Positions 33,201-50,572 of a stretch of DNA of 64,000 bases are shown here, piece after piece. This stretch comes from Cichorium intybus (lineage: Eukaryota > Streptophyta > Magnoliopsida > Asterales > Asteraceae): NCBI GenBank assembly GCA_023525715.1, contig CM042012.1, forward strand, positions 51,801,008 to 51,865,007, given 5' to 3'. The number at the start of each line of letters is the position of its first letter. Within the stretch, counting starts at the first letter, position 1. Under the pieces are notes generated by a model that saw nothing but the letters and a program-made list of their open reading frames with translations, was not told the origin of the DNA and did not search any database. The position numbers and the translations under genes are program-made.

Positions 33201-33855
33201 TCGAACCATCGTCTCGCAATTTCTCTCCCAATTGCACGCTACAGAATGCGTCGCATTGCACAGCCTCAACTAAGAAATCTAGAAGTTACTACAAGCCTGA
33301 TTGAGCCATAGATTCTATCTACTACACTAACAACGATCCGGTATACCCGGGGTCCAACTTTCCAGTACATCGGTACCTTAACGACAAAACTCCGACCGAT
33401 AAACTTAGGTCCTATCACTGCATATTATCATGATTCTTCTTCCGGCTCAAATCAGTCTACAATCTCTTCCTGAGCACATAGAAATCCTGACACCCTCTCC
33501 CGTACCACTTCTTGCACAAGAGACCATTTCTCGTGTGCTAACCATTATCATAAAGGACTCTACCAACGTTACATAAGAAACTACAACTCCCACCAAACTA
33601 AAAACGTAATCCCGAAGGAACTCCTTCAAGCGTCTACATTGATCTCCCCATACAGCCATCCTTCTAAGGGTGATGCACAATACTGAAACAAAGTTGAGTG
33701 TCGCAACTTTACGAACCTTCTCATAAACTCCTGGGTGAGCTGTACCTCCTTACCTGATATCACCATCCAGAGCACCATATCAGGGTACTTTCTCCCGAGC
33801 CTTAACATCATCCACCCTTCATAGACCAGCATACTATAATAGACTTAAAGCGATC
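33201..33855 (-). other. Interior of the second element, part 1
   Basis: Non-coding in all frames, though a pol-like GPKFIG and an RVYRIV word occur on the minus strand near 33400-33300. It ends at the LARD insertion, whose duplication ACTCC is 33856-33860. Confidence 0.5.
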
Positions 33856-33860
33856 ACTCC

Positions 33861-36800
33861 TGTGACACCCCATTTCTACTGTTTTCAAATACTATGGTTT
33901 TTCGTATAAATACATGAATACCAAAATACGGTTTATCAAAAACCGATAATTTACATTTTTAAAACTGTGGGTGTTACAAATCCATACCAAATCTAACCAT
34001 AGTAAGCAAGAAGAGGATTAAACCTTGCGTCCAAATTAGGAGCTAACACAAGCTCCACTCCAGCTAAACTTCATCCCATTTATAGCAACTTATTTTGACC
34101 TGGAATACATGGCAAAACATAGAATACGTAAGACAAAAATTGTCTCGTGAGTTACATGAGTTTTAGACTCAAACTTTTAACTTCTTTTCCAACTTTTTAT
34201 AAAACTTATAACATAAAACATCTTTCAAAGTTTTACAATGATATCATAACATAGCTGATTATCTTTAAAAAAATCATTACATATCATGCCTGGCAAAAAT
34301 ATCTTCTTTCAAAACTTTATAATAGCAACATACTATAACTCTTTACTTCTCAAAAATCATTTTATGACATACTTTACAAAAATAACATCTTTCTTACTTT
34401 CTTTAACTGGTTTTATAAGCTTGCTAAATTTTTATACTTAGGGCTTTAATCACTATAAGTGATACCCCAAGTCTCTATGGCTAGAAAGAACGGATCAATC
34501 CTCACCATAGAAGTGCTGAGGCGATCTACTTCGCGATGGGGCTTTTTCCCCAGTAGACCCCTTACCTAACCCGGGTAGGTTGGAACATAGTTCCCTTACT
34601 AACGCTGCTTGCTACAATTACCAGTCATACAAAATACTTGCTACTTGCTTGAACATTTCTCATATACATATAACTTGTGGCTAGGTGCCAAACTACATCA
34701 CTTTATGTCTTTATGGCTAGATGCCAAATACATAACTTTCGTTTCACATAAACCATATGTTTAAAACATGTCTTTATAACATTTTAGGCTTAATGTCAAA
34801 TAATACTTTCCAAACATCTTGTGGCTATACGCCCTTTCATACTAGAAAACATATACAATTTATAACCAAAACATACTTCTTAAACATTTTATGGCTATAT
34901 GCCTATCCATACTTTCAAACATGTATAACTTGTATTCAAAATATACTTTCACATAATTGGTTCATAGACCAAAACATACTTTCACATAATTGGTTCATAG
35001 ACCAAAACATAACTTCAAATATAACATTATACTTTCACAACCAAGTTAGAAATAATACTCTTGCATATAATTTCACATATAGAAATTTTATAAGAAATCT
35101 TGAAAATACTTACTTGTCATGTACCCCAGAATGGGTAAAAATACTGCATGTACTCACCTTGGCAAGTTAGAGAAGTCTAACTAGGATTACTCCACTCGAT
35201 TGTCCCTTCCATTCCATAACTTTACTCCTTAATTACCTAAGGAGTTCATTAAAACTTTATTAAAACATTTAGGTCTTAACAACATGTAAAGACCACTTAA
35301 TCCCCCTAAATATACTTATTTTTTATGTTTTCAAATTATATTAAACATATACCAAGTGTTAGGGGATCAAACTACTCAATCGGGTCATAACGGGAGTGAA
35401 TTGCATGAATTCGGGTCACACGGGTCGTGTAGGAATCACACGGGGTCGTGTAAGACTTCCAAGATGTCCAAGCTACTGCCTCATTTCACACGGGGTCGTG
35501 CCATATTCACACGGGTCGTGTAGAATCCTGCAGTCCCATTTTCAGCTTTCAATTTTTGTTCGTTTTTTGCAGTTTTAGTCCATTTCTTGGTTCCATTTGT
35601 TTCCAAACTTAACAAAACTTTACCAATAGGTTCTATTAACCTTCTAACATGTTAAGAACATATTTTTAATCCCATTAAGTCTTATTTAGTTCATGACTTA
35701 ATGGTTAAGACCATAGGATGTCACAAGAGCTCTAAGGAAGCTCATATGCACATCAACTCAAAATTTTAAGTCTAGTTTTGTTCATTTTCTTTCCATACAC
35801 TTATATAACCAATGGATGATTTAATTTAAGGTTTTTACAACCCAAAACATACTTTCTTTAATTACCAATTCATGATTTCCATTAACCATTTCCATGGGTT
35901 TCATTCATGGAATCACTAATTCCATTCCACCCGACAAATTTCAGTTTTTGTTCAAACTTTCATTTTATTAATTGAAACTTTTAGGAAACCACTTCTAATG
36001 GTTTCTTCATACTTAAACATCATTTATGACTCATTCTAACCAACTCTTTATGTCAAATTAACATTTTGATCTTAAACTCAAATTTCTAGGGTTCAATTGC
36101 ATATGAAATCACCAAACTTGATTTTAAGTTATCCATATGTTGGATAATGATCAAGATGTGATTAGAAACATAAACCAACTACTTTTACTTGTTTTTAAAC
36201 TATGGAATCATGGATTCCAAGTTTCTTCCAAAATTTTCCATTTGTGACATTTTTACCCAAAATCTGAAATTACTCAAATTTATCAACTAGGAATGATTTA
36301 TTACTTCTATTATGACATACTAGACTTATCAAGAACCATTAAGACTAACTTGTTCTTACAAACCCGTTAGTTAGGGTTCTTGAGCTCAAATTCCCATTTC
36401 TTGATTTTTAACACATTCAATGGTTACACTAGGTTTATATGATGTTTAAGACACAAGTTAAGGCTAGAAATCATAGGATAATCCTCCTCTAGCCACTGAA
36501 TTTTCGAAGCTACAGTAACCTACTCACGGGAAATGGGTTAAACAACCCTAAAAACAAGTTTACTAACCTTATATGACTTGGAATTCTTCAACTCCAAGTT
36601 AGTTTCTTCCAAATCTTCAAAAAACTCAAAACCCGATCATTGAAACTCTCTCTGTCTCTCTCACGATCTCTCTGGAACTTCTGAACATTAAGGAGATATT
36701 TTCTCCTTTAAATACCTAGCTATTTTGCATTTTTGATCCCTTAAGTTCCATTTGTCCCAAAATGGCACAAGAACTTCATTTGCTAACATTATAAGTTTAT

Positions 36801-36967
36801 TTTCTTTCATTCTTACCCCATAATTGTATTTCCTTTACATAAAAGTCATTTGTGTGCCAAATGACCATTTTGCCCTTTTTGGATAATTTTACCATTACGC
36901 CCTCGTTCAAACCCAACTTTACATATATTTATTTTATGACTTTTACCAAAATTTTCGGGTTCTTACA
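33861..36967 (-). mobile_element. 3' LTR of the LARD-like element
   Basis: On the minus strand: TATTTAAA (36717-36724), donor-like AAG|GTTAGT (36567), four ACACGGGTCGTGT-type palindromes (about 35415-35525), donor-like CCAAG|GTGAGTA (intron bases 35157 down), a hairpin array at 34676-35005, and acceptor-like TATTCCAG before 34099. The small frames on the plus strand (for example 34757-35170) cross the hairpin array and are not credible genes. Confidence 0.92.
34676..35005 (-). repeat. Hairpin array in the LARD LTR
   Basis: Short inverted repeats follow one another: TGGC/GCCA at 34678-34690 and 34714-34726, further GGCTANNNGCC units, and TTGGTTCATAGACCAA twice (34957-34972 and 34990-35005) inside a 33-bp direct repeat. 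The same array is at about 41490-41820 in the other LTR and about 46800-47120 in the solo LTR, where one unit is GGC/GCC instead of GGC/GTC. Confidence 0.75.
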
Positions 36968-40675
<3,708 letters not shown>

Positions 40676-43600
40676 TGTGACACCCCATTTCTACTGTTTT
40701 CAAATACTATGGTTTTTCGTATAAATACATGAATACAAAAATACGGTTTATCAAAAACCGATAATTTACATTTTTAAAACTGTGGGTGTTACAAATCCAT
40801 ACCAAATCTAATCATAGTAAGCAAGAAGAGGATTAAACCTTGCGTCCAAATTAGGAGCTAACTCAAGCTCCACTCCAGCTAAACTTCGTCCCATTTATAG
40901 CAACTTATTTTGACCTGGAATACATGGCAAAACATAGAATACGTAAGACAAAAATTGTCTCGTGAGTTACATGAGTTTTAGACTCAAACTTTTAACTTCG
41001 TTTCCAACTTTTTATAAAACTTATAACATAAAACATCTTTCAAAGTTTTACAATGATATCATACCATAGCTAATTATCTTTAAAAAAATCATTACATATC
41101 ATGCCTGGCAAAAATATCTTCTTTCAAAACTTTATAATAGCAACATACTATAACTCTTTACTTCTCAAAAATCATTTTATGACATACTTTACAAAAATAA
41201 CATCTTTCTTACTTTCTTTGACTGGTTTTATAAGTTTGCTGGATTTTTATACTTAGGGCTTTAATCACTATAAGTGATACCCCAAGTCTCTATGGCTAGA
41301 AAGAACGGATCAATCCTCACCATAGAAGTACTGAGGCGATCTACTTCGTGATGGGGCTTTTTCCCCAGTAGACCCCTTACCTAACCCGGGTAGGTTGGAA
41401 CATAGTTCCGTTACTAACGCTGCTTGCTACAATTACCAGTCATACAAAATACTTGCTACTTGCTTGAACATTTCTCATATACATATAACTTGTGGCTAGG
41501 TGCCAAACTACATCACTTTATGTCTTTATGGCTAGATGCCAAATACATAACTTTCGTTTCACATAAACCATATGTTTAAAACATATCTTTATAACATTTT
41601 AGGCTTAATGTCAAATCATACTTTCCAAACATCTTGTGGCTATACGCCCTTTCATACTAGAAAACATATACAATTTATAACCAAAACATACTTCTTAAAC
41701 ATTTTATGGCTATATGCCTATCCATACTTTCAAACATGTATAACTTGTATTCAAAATATACTTTCACATAATTGGTTTATAGACCAAAACATACTTTCAC
41801 ATAATTGGTTCATAGACCAAAACATAACTTCAAATATAACATTATACTTTCACAACCAAGTTAGAAATAATACTCTTGCATATAATTTCACATATAGAAA
41901 TTTTATAAGAAATCTTGAAAATACTTACTTGCCATGTACCCCAGAATGGGTAAAAATACTGTATGTACTCACCTTGGCTAGTTAGAGAAGTCTAACTAGG
42001 ATTACTCCACTCGATTGTCCCTTCCATTCCATAACTTTACTCCTTAATTACCTAAGGAGTTCATTAAAACTTTATTAAAACATTTAGGTCTTAACAACAT
42101 GTAAAGACCACTTAATCCCCCTAAATATACTTATTTTTTTATGTTTTCAAATTATATTAAACATATACCAAGTGTTAGGGGATCAAACTACTCAATCGGG
42201 TCATAACGGGAGTGAATTGCATGAATTTGGGTCACACGGGTCGTGTAGGAATCACACGGGGTCGTGTAAGACTTCCAAGATGTCCAAGCTACTGCCTCAT
42301 TTCACACGGGGTCGTGCCATATTCACACGGGTCATGTAGAATCCTGCAGTCCCATTTTCAGCTTTCAATTTTTGTTCGTTTTTTGCAGTTTTAGTCCATT
42401 TCTTGGTTCCATTTGTTTCCAAACTTAACAAAACTTTACCAATAGGTTCTATTAACCTTCTAACATGTTAAGAACATATTTTTAATCCCATTAAGTCTTA
42501 TTTAGTTCATGACTTAATGGTTAAGACCATAGGATGTCACAAGAGCTCTAAGGAAGCTCATATGCACATCAACTCAAAATTTAAGTCTAGTTTTGTTCAT
42601 TTTCTTTCCATACACTTATATAACCAATGGATGATTTAATTTAAGGTTTTTACAACCCAAAACATACTTTCTTTAATTACCAATTCATGATTTCCATTAA
42701 CCATTTCCATGGGTTTCATTCATGGAATCACCAATTCCATTCCACCCGACAAATTTCAGTTTTTGTTCAAACTTTCATTTTATTAATTGAAACTTTTAGG
42801 AAACCACTTCTAATGGTTTCTTCATACTTAAACATCATTTATGACTCATTCTAACCAACTCTTTATGTCAAATTAACATTTTGATCTTAAACTCAAATTT
42901 CTAGGGTTCAATTGCATATGAAATCACCAAACTTGATTTTAAGTTATCCATATGTTGGATAATGATCAATATGTGATTAGAAACATAAACCAACTACTTT
43001 TACTTGTTTTTAAACTATGGAATCATGGATTCCAAGTTTCTTCCAAAATTTTCCATTTTTGACATTTTTACCTAAAATCTGAAATTACTCAAATTTATCA
43101 ACTAGGAATGATTTATTACTTCTATTATGACATACTAGACTTATCAAGAACCATTAAGACTAACTTGTTCTTACAAACCCGTTAGTTAGGGTTCTTGAGC
43201 TCAAATTCCCATTTCTTGATTTTTAACACATTCAATGGTTACACTAGGTTTATATGATGTTTAAGACACAAGTTAAGGCTAGAAATCATAGGATAATCCT
43301 CCTCTAGCCACTGAATTTTCGAAGCTACAGTAACCTACTCACGGGAAATGGGTTAAACAACCCTAAAAACAAGTTTACTAACCTTATATGACTTGGAATT
43401 CTTCAACTCCAAGTTAGTTTCTTCCAAATCTTCAAAAAACTCAAAACCCGATCATTGAAACTCTCTCTGTCTCTCTCACGATCTCTCTGGAACTTCTGAA
43501 CATTAAGGAGATATTTTCTCCTTTAAATACCTAGCTATTTTGCATTTTTGATCCCTTAAGTTCCATTTGTCCCAAAATGGCACAAGAACTTCATTTGCTA

Positions 43601-43782
43601 ACATTATAAGTTTATTTTCTTTCATTCTTACCCCATAATTGTATTTCCTTAACATAAAAGTCATTTGTGTGCCAAATGACCATTTTGCCCTTTTTGGATA
43701 ATTTTACCATTACGCCCTCGTTCAAACCCAACTTTACATATATTTATTTTATGACTTTTACCAAAATTTTCGGGTTCTTACA
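40676..43782 (-). mobile_element. 5' LTR of the LARD-like element
   Basis: Same length and bounds as the left copy. Base differences are scattered (for example near 40735, 40810 and 40890), well under a few per cent. The primer-binding site lies immediately to its left on the plus strand. Confidence 0.93.
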
Positions 43783-43787
43783 ACTCC

Positions 43788-45983
43788 TACTCCATCGGTC
43801 TACGACATCCTTGATTTTATAAACACACTGAGGGGTTCCTTTGTACTTCCACGATGAACCCATACAGGCATACCTCCAAATTCTACCTCAGAATTCCTCG
43901 GAGACCAAATCAGCTACCTATCTCTTGATGATTGACCTTGACCTTTCCACAGATCAAACCTCTCTTCCTCTTAACCATTCCCCGCTTCCTTACCGGCCAG
44001 ATCACCAGTAATCCTCTCTAATATCATACACATCCGTGTTTCCCCTCGGGAAACAAAAAAAAAACTTGACACAAACTTCTTCGTTCATCACCGTACAAAA
44101 GCTCTGTCTATATCTAACATCCAAGGCGACCATAATGGGTTAGCCATCCTCCGCTAACCCTACCCCACAACCTTCATTTACCCGAACTATCTCACCTAAA
44201 GGCGTTCCCTTCCACGGTTTCCCATCTAAATCCTTATCTTGAATCCAATCCGCGCAGTCTTCATGTCGCCCTGATCCGCCCTTGGTTTTCATTCTCACCA
44301 GCTAAACAGCCATCAGCAAAACCAAGGTAGTCTTTACCTCAACTACTCTGGCAAATGCGATCATGGAAGGATCCATAATCATCTCTCATCCCACTGAACA
44401 ATCCTAAGAGTACTAATCCTCGGCACCCAGATAACCATTATCTCATCCTGCACAGAAATCATCTGCCCCACAACCCAATCTGGCCAATCAGCCTGCTAAA
44501 ACCGTATCTCGTACTCGAGGGAACACGACACATTATTGCTACAATAAAGCACCCGGCACTCCCGATCAGCACAAAGTATTCACCAGAACACAGCACAGTA
44601 CCACCTCAACATAGCACACTCCATCCGACAACACCTTATCTCTCACTGAGGCACGAGGGAGCACAACCTCGAACAAGGCACAGTACCCCGGTACCCACGT
44701 GAGATACCAATCCTCCAGGACGTAAAATCCTTAATCGATCACTACACCAATACGACCCAATGCTCCTGGACAACGCTTATCCTTGTTCCTAGCATCGCTT
44801 AGCATAACCCTCGTCCTGTCTTCATATTATCGTTGCTTAATATGTTGCTTCCGCGCTGACCCTTCCCGATCGATACACAATCTCACCAAAACGTTTCCTT
44901 AAAACCTTGCTCCGACCCCTTCCTAACTTCGCCCAGCCTTTCCTGCCTGGGAAGGATTCTCAGCTTGCGATACTTTCAATCCTTGAAACTATTGACTAGC
45001 GCTCCTGATATGAGCTGTCACATATGACACATTCCTTATTTCGAAAACGTTTGTCCTACATGCATAACTCTTGCTGAAGCCTGAAGTAGATTCCCGGTCT
45101 CTGAATAATTTTTCTGCATCAATCCTTCTGAGTATCAGTCCATGCAAGCAAAACCCCTGGTGTCCAACGTCACCATAGCTTGCGCAATCTTGCAGTCGAA
45201 CCAACAGGTCGCGTTGTCTCCTTAGTCCGGCGTCCCAACTTCCATGCTCTGCCCCTTTTTATACCAAACTTGACTCTCTCGCTCCTACTGCTATCCAGGT
45301 CCTGAGTTGAAACGAAATACAATCGTCCATCGTTCTCCGTGCCTTAATGGAAATAATCAAAACTCCCATGGAAGTGACCACGCATCCCTAGCATGGCCAA
45401 GATCCTTGCCTCTTCGCAATGCATACAACCTCCAACCGCTTCCTTGAATTTGCAGAATTCCCTTTACTCAAAGCTATTCCAAAAACCTTTACCCTAAGGT
45501 GAAAAGCTAATCGATGCACCAATAACCACTTGCTAGCTCCAGCACGCAATGACACTCCCATCTTCCTCTTACAAGCTACAACTTTCCCTTTTCAAGGCCT
45601 TAGCCCTTGCCGGCGAGCTTCCTGCCTTGTTAGATCGTGGGTATCCATCCCCACGCCGTCTCCCTCATTGCCATGAGACTTCCGTCCTCAGTGGTCGGTT
45701 ATGTCACACAGGGAACCCTTCTTCCCCTTTTGCTTCAACCCTTCTACTTGTAGTGAACCGTCCAAGAAGCCCTCTTCTGTTGGTCTTCGCCTCAAACGTC
45801 ACTACACGCACTCTTCACCATACATTGTACGTAGTTTCCAACTACTCTAACTTCAGCTGGGTAGCAGGAGTCAAGGTCCATCAGCTTCAGCAGCTGGACG
45901 GGCCCTTCCTGCTCTTCGAGTGTCACAAGTCGACATAATGTCGGCACTTAAATCAATCTGGATTCTAGTCCATTCCCTAAAGG
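43788..45983 (-). other. Interior of the second element, part 2
   Basis: C-rich on the plus strand like a reversed pol region, yet full of stops in every frame. I could not place any gypsy domain. The frames at 44989-45204 and 45549-45938 resemble nothing I know. It is bounded by the LARD on the left and a solo LTR on the right. Confidence 0.5.
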
Positions 45984-45988
45984 AGTAC

Positions 45989-48900
45989 TGTGACACCCCA
46001 TTTCTACTGTTTGCAAATACTATGGTTTTTCGTATAAATACATGAATACACAAAAATACGGTTTATCAAAAACCGATAATTTACATTTTTTTTAAACTGT
46101 GGGTGTTACAAATCCATACCAAATCTAACCATAGTAAGCAAGAACAGGATTAAACCTTGTTTCCAAATTAGGAGCAAATTTAGGCTCCACTCCAGCTAAA
46201 CTTCATCCCATTGACAGCAACGTATTTGACCTGGAATACATGGCAAAACAAATAATACGTAAGACAAAAATTGTCTCGTGAGTTACATGAGTTTTAGACT
46301 CAAACCTTTAATTTCTTTTCCGATCTTCATATAAAACTTATGACATAAAACATCTTTCAAAATTTTATAATAATATCATACCATAGCTCTTTACTTTTCA
46401 AAATCATCACATATCATGCCTTGCAAAAATATCTTCTTTCCAAACTTTATAATAGCAATATACTATAACTTTTTACTTCTGAAAAATCATTTTATAACAT
46501 ACCTTACAAAAATAGCATCTTTCTTACTTTCTTTGACTGGTTTTATAAGCTTGCTGGATTTTTATACTTAGGGCTTTAATCACCATAAGTGATACCCCAA
46601 GTCTCTATGGCTAGAAAGAACGGATCAATCCTCACCATAGAAGTGCTGAGGCGATCTACTTCGCGATGGGGCTTGTCCCCAGTAGACCCCTTACCTAACC
46701 CGGGTAGGTTGGAACATAGTTCCCTTACTAACGCTGCTTGCTACAATTACCAGTCATACAAAAACTTGCTGCTTGCTTGAACATTTCTCATAAACATATA
46801 ACTTGTGGCTAGATGCCAAACTACATCATTTTATGTCTTTATGGCTAAGATGCCAAATACATAACTTTCGTTTCACATAATTCATATGTTCAAAACATGT
46901 CTTTATAACATTTTAGGCTTAATGCCAAATCATACTTTCCAAACATCTTGTGGCTATATGCCCCTTTTATACTTGAAAACATATAAAATCTGTAACCAAA
47001 ACATACTTCTTAAACATTTTATGGCTATATGCCTATCCATACTTTCAAACATGTATAACTTGTATTAAACATATACTTTCACATAATTGGTTCATAGACC
47101 AAAACATACTTTCACATAATTGGTTCATAGACCAAAACATAACTTCAAATATAGCATTATACTTTCACAAACAAGTTAGAAATAATACTCTTGCATATAA
47201 TTTCACATATATAAATTTTATAAGAAATCTTGAAAATACTTACTTGCCATGTACCCCAGAATGGGTAAAAATACTGCATGTACTCACCTCATGTATTGCT
47301 AGAAGATTGACTACACGTTCCTTGTATTTATACTCTTTTGATCCATTAGTCACTTGGCATGGACCTATATTTAACATGTTATACATTAACATTAATGTTA
47401 ACTGACTCTATAACTCATTAGAGTCCTTATGATACTATCTTGGATCATAACACTTATATATCTTTTAAATGACCAACTTTAGTTAAACCGTATTTTATAC
47501 GTATTTTACTACATTACCCTCGGAGGGTCGTATTTCGATTCCGACAATTTTTTATAAAGTTTCATAACATATTAGACCTATATTTAAAATTTGAGGTCAA
47601 ACAGACAGGTATAAATCAAAATTCCAAAATCTAAAACCACTTGGCAGAGGACTTTGAGACTGAACTGCATATTTACTCTGCCGCTGGGCGCACCGCGCCA
47701 GCTGAGCAGCAGCCCAGAATTTCCCATTTTTATGCTACAAATTTCCATTTTCCCATATTAAGCCCTTAATTCACGTCTTAATCAATAAGGTTTGTTCCAA
47801 AAGCAAAACCATTCATTTTTTTCAGTTTCTAAACCATTGAAATCATAGATTTAAATCATTTTTTTCCAAACATTCCTGTTTTTTGCAATTTTGATTCAAA
47901 AACCGAAATTATTCAAGATTGACCACTTCTACTGATTTATTTTAACAATTACCACATATGGGACTTATTAAAACCCCTTAGAATTAATTTGATCATGTGA
48001 AATTGATTTCTAAGGCTTTTGAACAAACTTCCAATTTTTCAACAATAGCAACATACTTTGATGATTTTAAGATATGTTCTTAATACTTGACTTAATACTT
48101 ATAGAATCATTCCATGATGAAAACCTTCAGTTTACCTCAAGTTTTAACCCATGGAATCATTCAAATCCTTAACAAATCATAGAAATCCCGTTTTTGACAT
48201 TTTTGGTCCAAAAATTGAAATTTCTTGAAATTATCTCTTACAATTGATTCATTACATCTTTTATAGTATATTGAACTTCATAAAACCATTAAAACCATCT
48301 TTGATTACAAGGACCCGTGAACTAGGGTTCTTGAGCCAAAGATTCATTTTCTTGATTCTTAACACTTTCAATGGTTATATTAAGTTAAGATAGTGATTAG
48401 GACACAAATTAAGGCTAGGAATCATAGGAAAATTCTCTTCTAGCCACTGAAATCCCAAAGCTACAGTAACTCACTCACAGAAAATGGGTTAAACAACCCT
48501 AAAAACAAGATTACTAACCTTCTTTGGCTTGAAATTATGAGTTGAAAACTTAAATCTTCAATTCCCATTGAGATCCTTAAGAACCGATCCTTAGCTCTCT
48601 CTCTCGCACCCTCTAGAAGTCTCTCCCGTGTTCTAATGAACTGGGAGAAGATTTTTTTTTTTCTTTTTATACTTCTAAATTTTACATTTTCAGTCCCTCT
48701 AGTTCCATTTTCTTAAATTTTTGGCACTTTTATCACATTTTATCACATAAAACTTTATTTTCTTATATTTTTGACACAAACAAACAATATTTTACATATT
48801 TGGTCCTTCACATGGTCAAATGACCAAATTACCCTTTTTACTAGAATTAACTTTCAAATACTTATCACAAGTATTTTGTGTTACAAATTTTTATTTTATT

Positions 48901-49082
48901 ACATATTTTCCCCAAAATCATATTTTCATTACTTAGAAGTCATTTGGATATCAAATGACCATTTTACCCTTTCTTATAAATTTTCTCCAATTGCTTGAAA
49001 TTTTACTACATTTCCCGCTACATTAATTTACAACTTCCAAGTATTATCTCGAATATAAATTCAAGATTTTTGGGTCGTTACA
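45989..49082 (-). mobile_element. Solo LTR related to the LARD element
   Basis: 3094 bp from TGTGACACC to GGGTCGTTACA, flanked by AGTAC (45984-45988 and 49083-49087) with no primer site or interior, so it is what remains after recombination between two LTRs. The first 1.3 kb matches the LARD LTR closely, including the hairpin array and GGTGAGTA (47281-47288). Beyond that the sequence diverges strongly, apart from short shared blocks (for example about 48470-48520). Confidence 0.9.
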
Positions 49083-49087
49083 AGTAC

Positions 49088-50572
49088 CTAGTAATCCTCT
49101 GGAACCTATCTATAGATTCCCAGGTCACAGTTTCCAACAAGCTGCCAATCCCTTCTCTCTCTATCATCATAACCCAAGCTAACGCTTGATAATTCGTAAT
49201 GCAAGTACTCCCATATTCCAGTAGCTGAGCTATTTGCGCATTAAGCTTCGCTCCTTCTCTTAGAACAACAACTCTCCCCCACTTGGAATCTGAGCCAATA
49301 CCTAGTGCTGATCGCGATCGATCAGCTCCTCGAACCTTTGTAACAAATCCAATCCTCATACCATGACGTTAGTCCATTAAACAGGAATAAGGTCTATCAG
49401 GATTCACATCCATAGACCTTCGAAACATTGACATGCAAAACCCAGATGCATCGGCTAGCAACCCGGATACATCGCCTAACCTATTGCTGCCAATCATACC
49501 CCTCGTTGATACCTCAACGGCGATCAATTTCTGCACCTATGATCCATCCCGATCCATCTCCATTGGTTACACCCGAAACTTCCCAATCCACTGTTCATTA
49601 TTGAACATCGCCACGATGAAGACGTGTACTTTCCTTTCGCAACTAATTCATAATGTGAATCATACCTGATTCTCTACCCTACCCGGTTCTTAGAATTTTG
49701 GGTAACTCTTCCTGACTCAAGTATGAATCCTGTGCTTTCGGTAGTACGGGCCCGGTACTACCTTCCACACCTATTCTTACTTGTTCCAGAATTTGTCCCC
49801 CAATACTCTAATTCACCACCCACTCATCTATTCGATATTGGTATTCATACGGTCTCGCACCCAAGTGCCTAACACTCATCCTAGGCTACCTAGGATCTCA
49901 CACCCCACCTGTGCCTAAAAGAACTTCTGCTAACACCATCGAGTCGCCTCACGGACACACAGTCGTACACAATCGAGAATAAGATAGACATTAAAATAAA
50001 TGATCCTACCCCAAAGTCACAACCAAACAAGGAACAGCCAGTAAGGATAGACCAAGAATTCTTAGGCTATCTTATCGTAATCGTATATAACCCAATAGCA
50101 TTCACTAAGCAACCTAATAGTGTTAGCATAGATTCTAAAGCAGCACAAATAACAAACAACAGGCAGAAGGCATCCTAATCCAAGCATTTCTAGCATGCAT
50201 TTCCTGACTAAATTACACGCCTACTTTCTGGCATAAATATATCATCACATAACACAAACTTGGCATGGGTAATTGGGAATCACAAAAACTTACTTGAGCT
50301 CGGTTGACGATTCGCATCGCATCTCATTCTTTTCGAAACTCATTATCTGTTAAAAAGCATAAGTCAGGTGTGCATACCATGTTTCAAACCCCTAAGCAAC
50401 AATCAAACAAGAACATGCAAGGGGATCTTCCACATGTTATTCAACCCAACTACTTAAAACTTTTATAGAGAAAACATTATTTCTTTAACGAAAAGCTCTC
50501 AGTCCTAAGTTTGAGTTTGGATTCCCAATACAGTTCATCCAAATCCCTCAAACCAAGGCTCTGATACTAATT
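49088..50572 (-). other. Interior of the second element, part 3, with leader and primer site
   Basis: 49823-50572 is the leader, duplicated at 19697-20446. It ends with a primer-binding site carrying one change (CTGATACTAA). 49088-49822 has no assignable frame; gag is not recognisable. Confidence 0.6.

Noticed and set aside
34757..35170. 137-codon frame, repeated at 41572-41985
   Set aside because: It lies antisense to the LARD LTR across the hairpin array; its repeats come from the 33-bp DNA repeat.
44989..45938. Frames of 71 and 129 codons in the second element's interior
   Set aside because: No recognisable domain, no conserved neighbours, and composition like reversed pol; probably chance.
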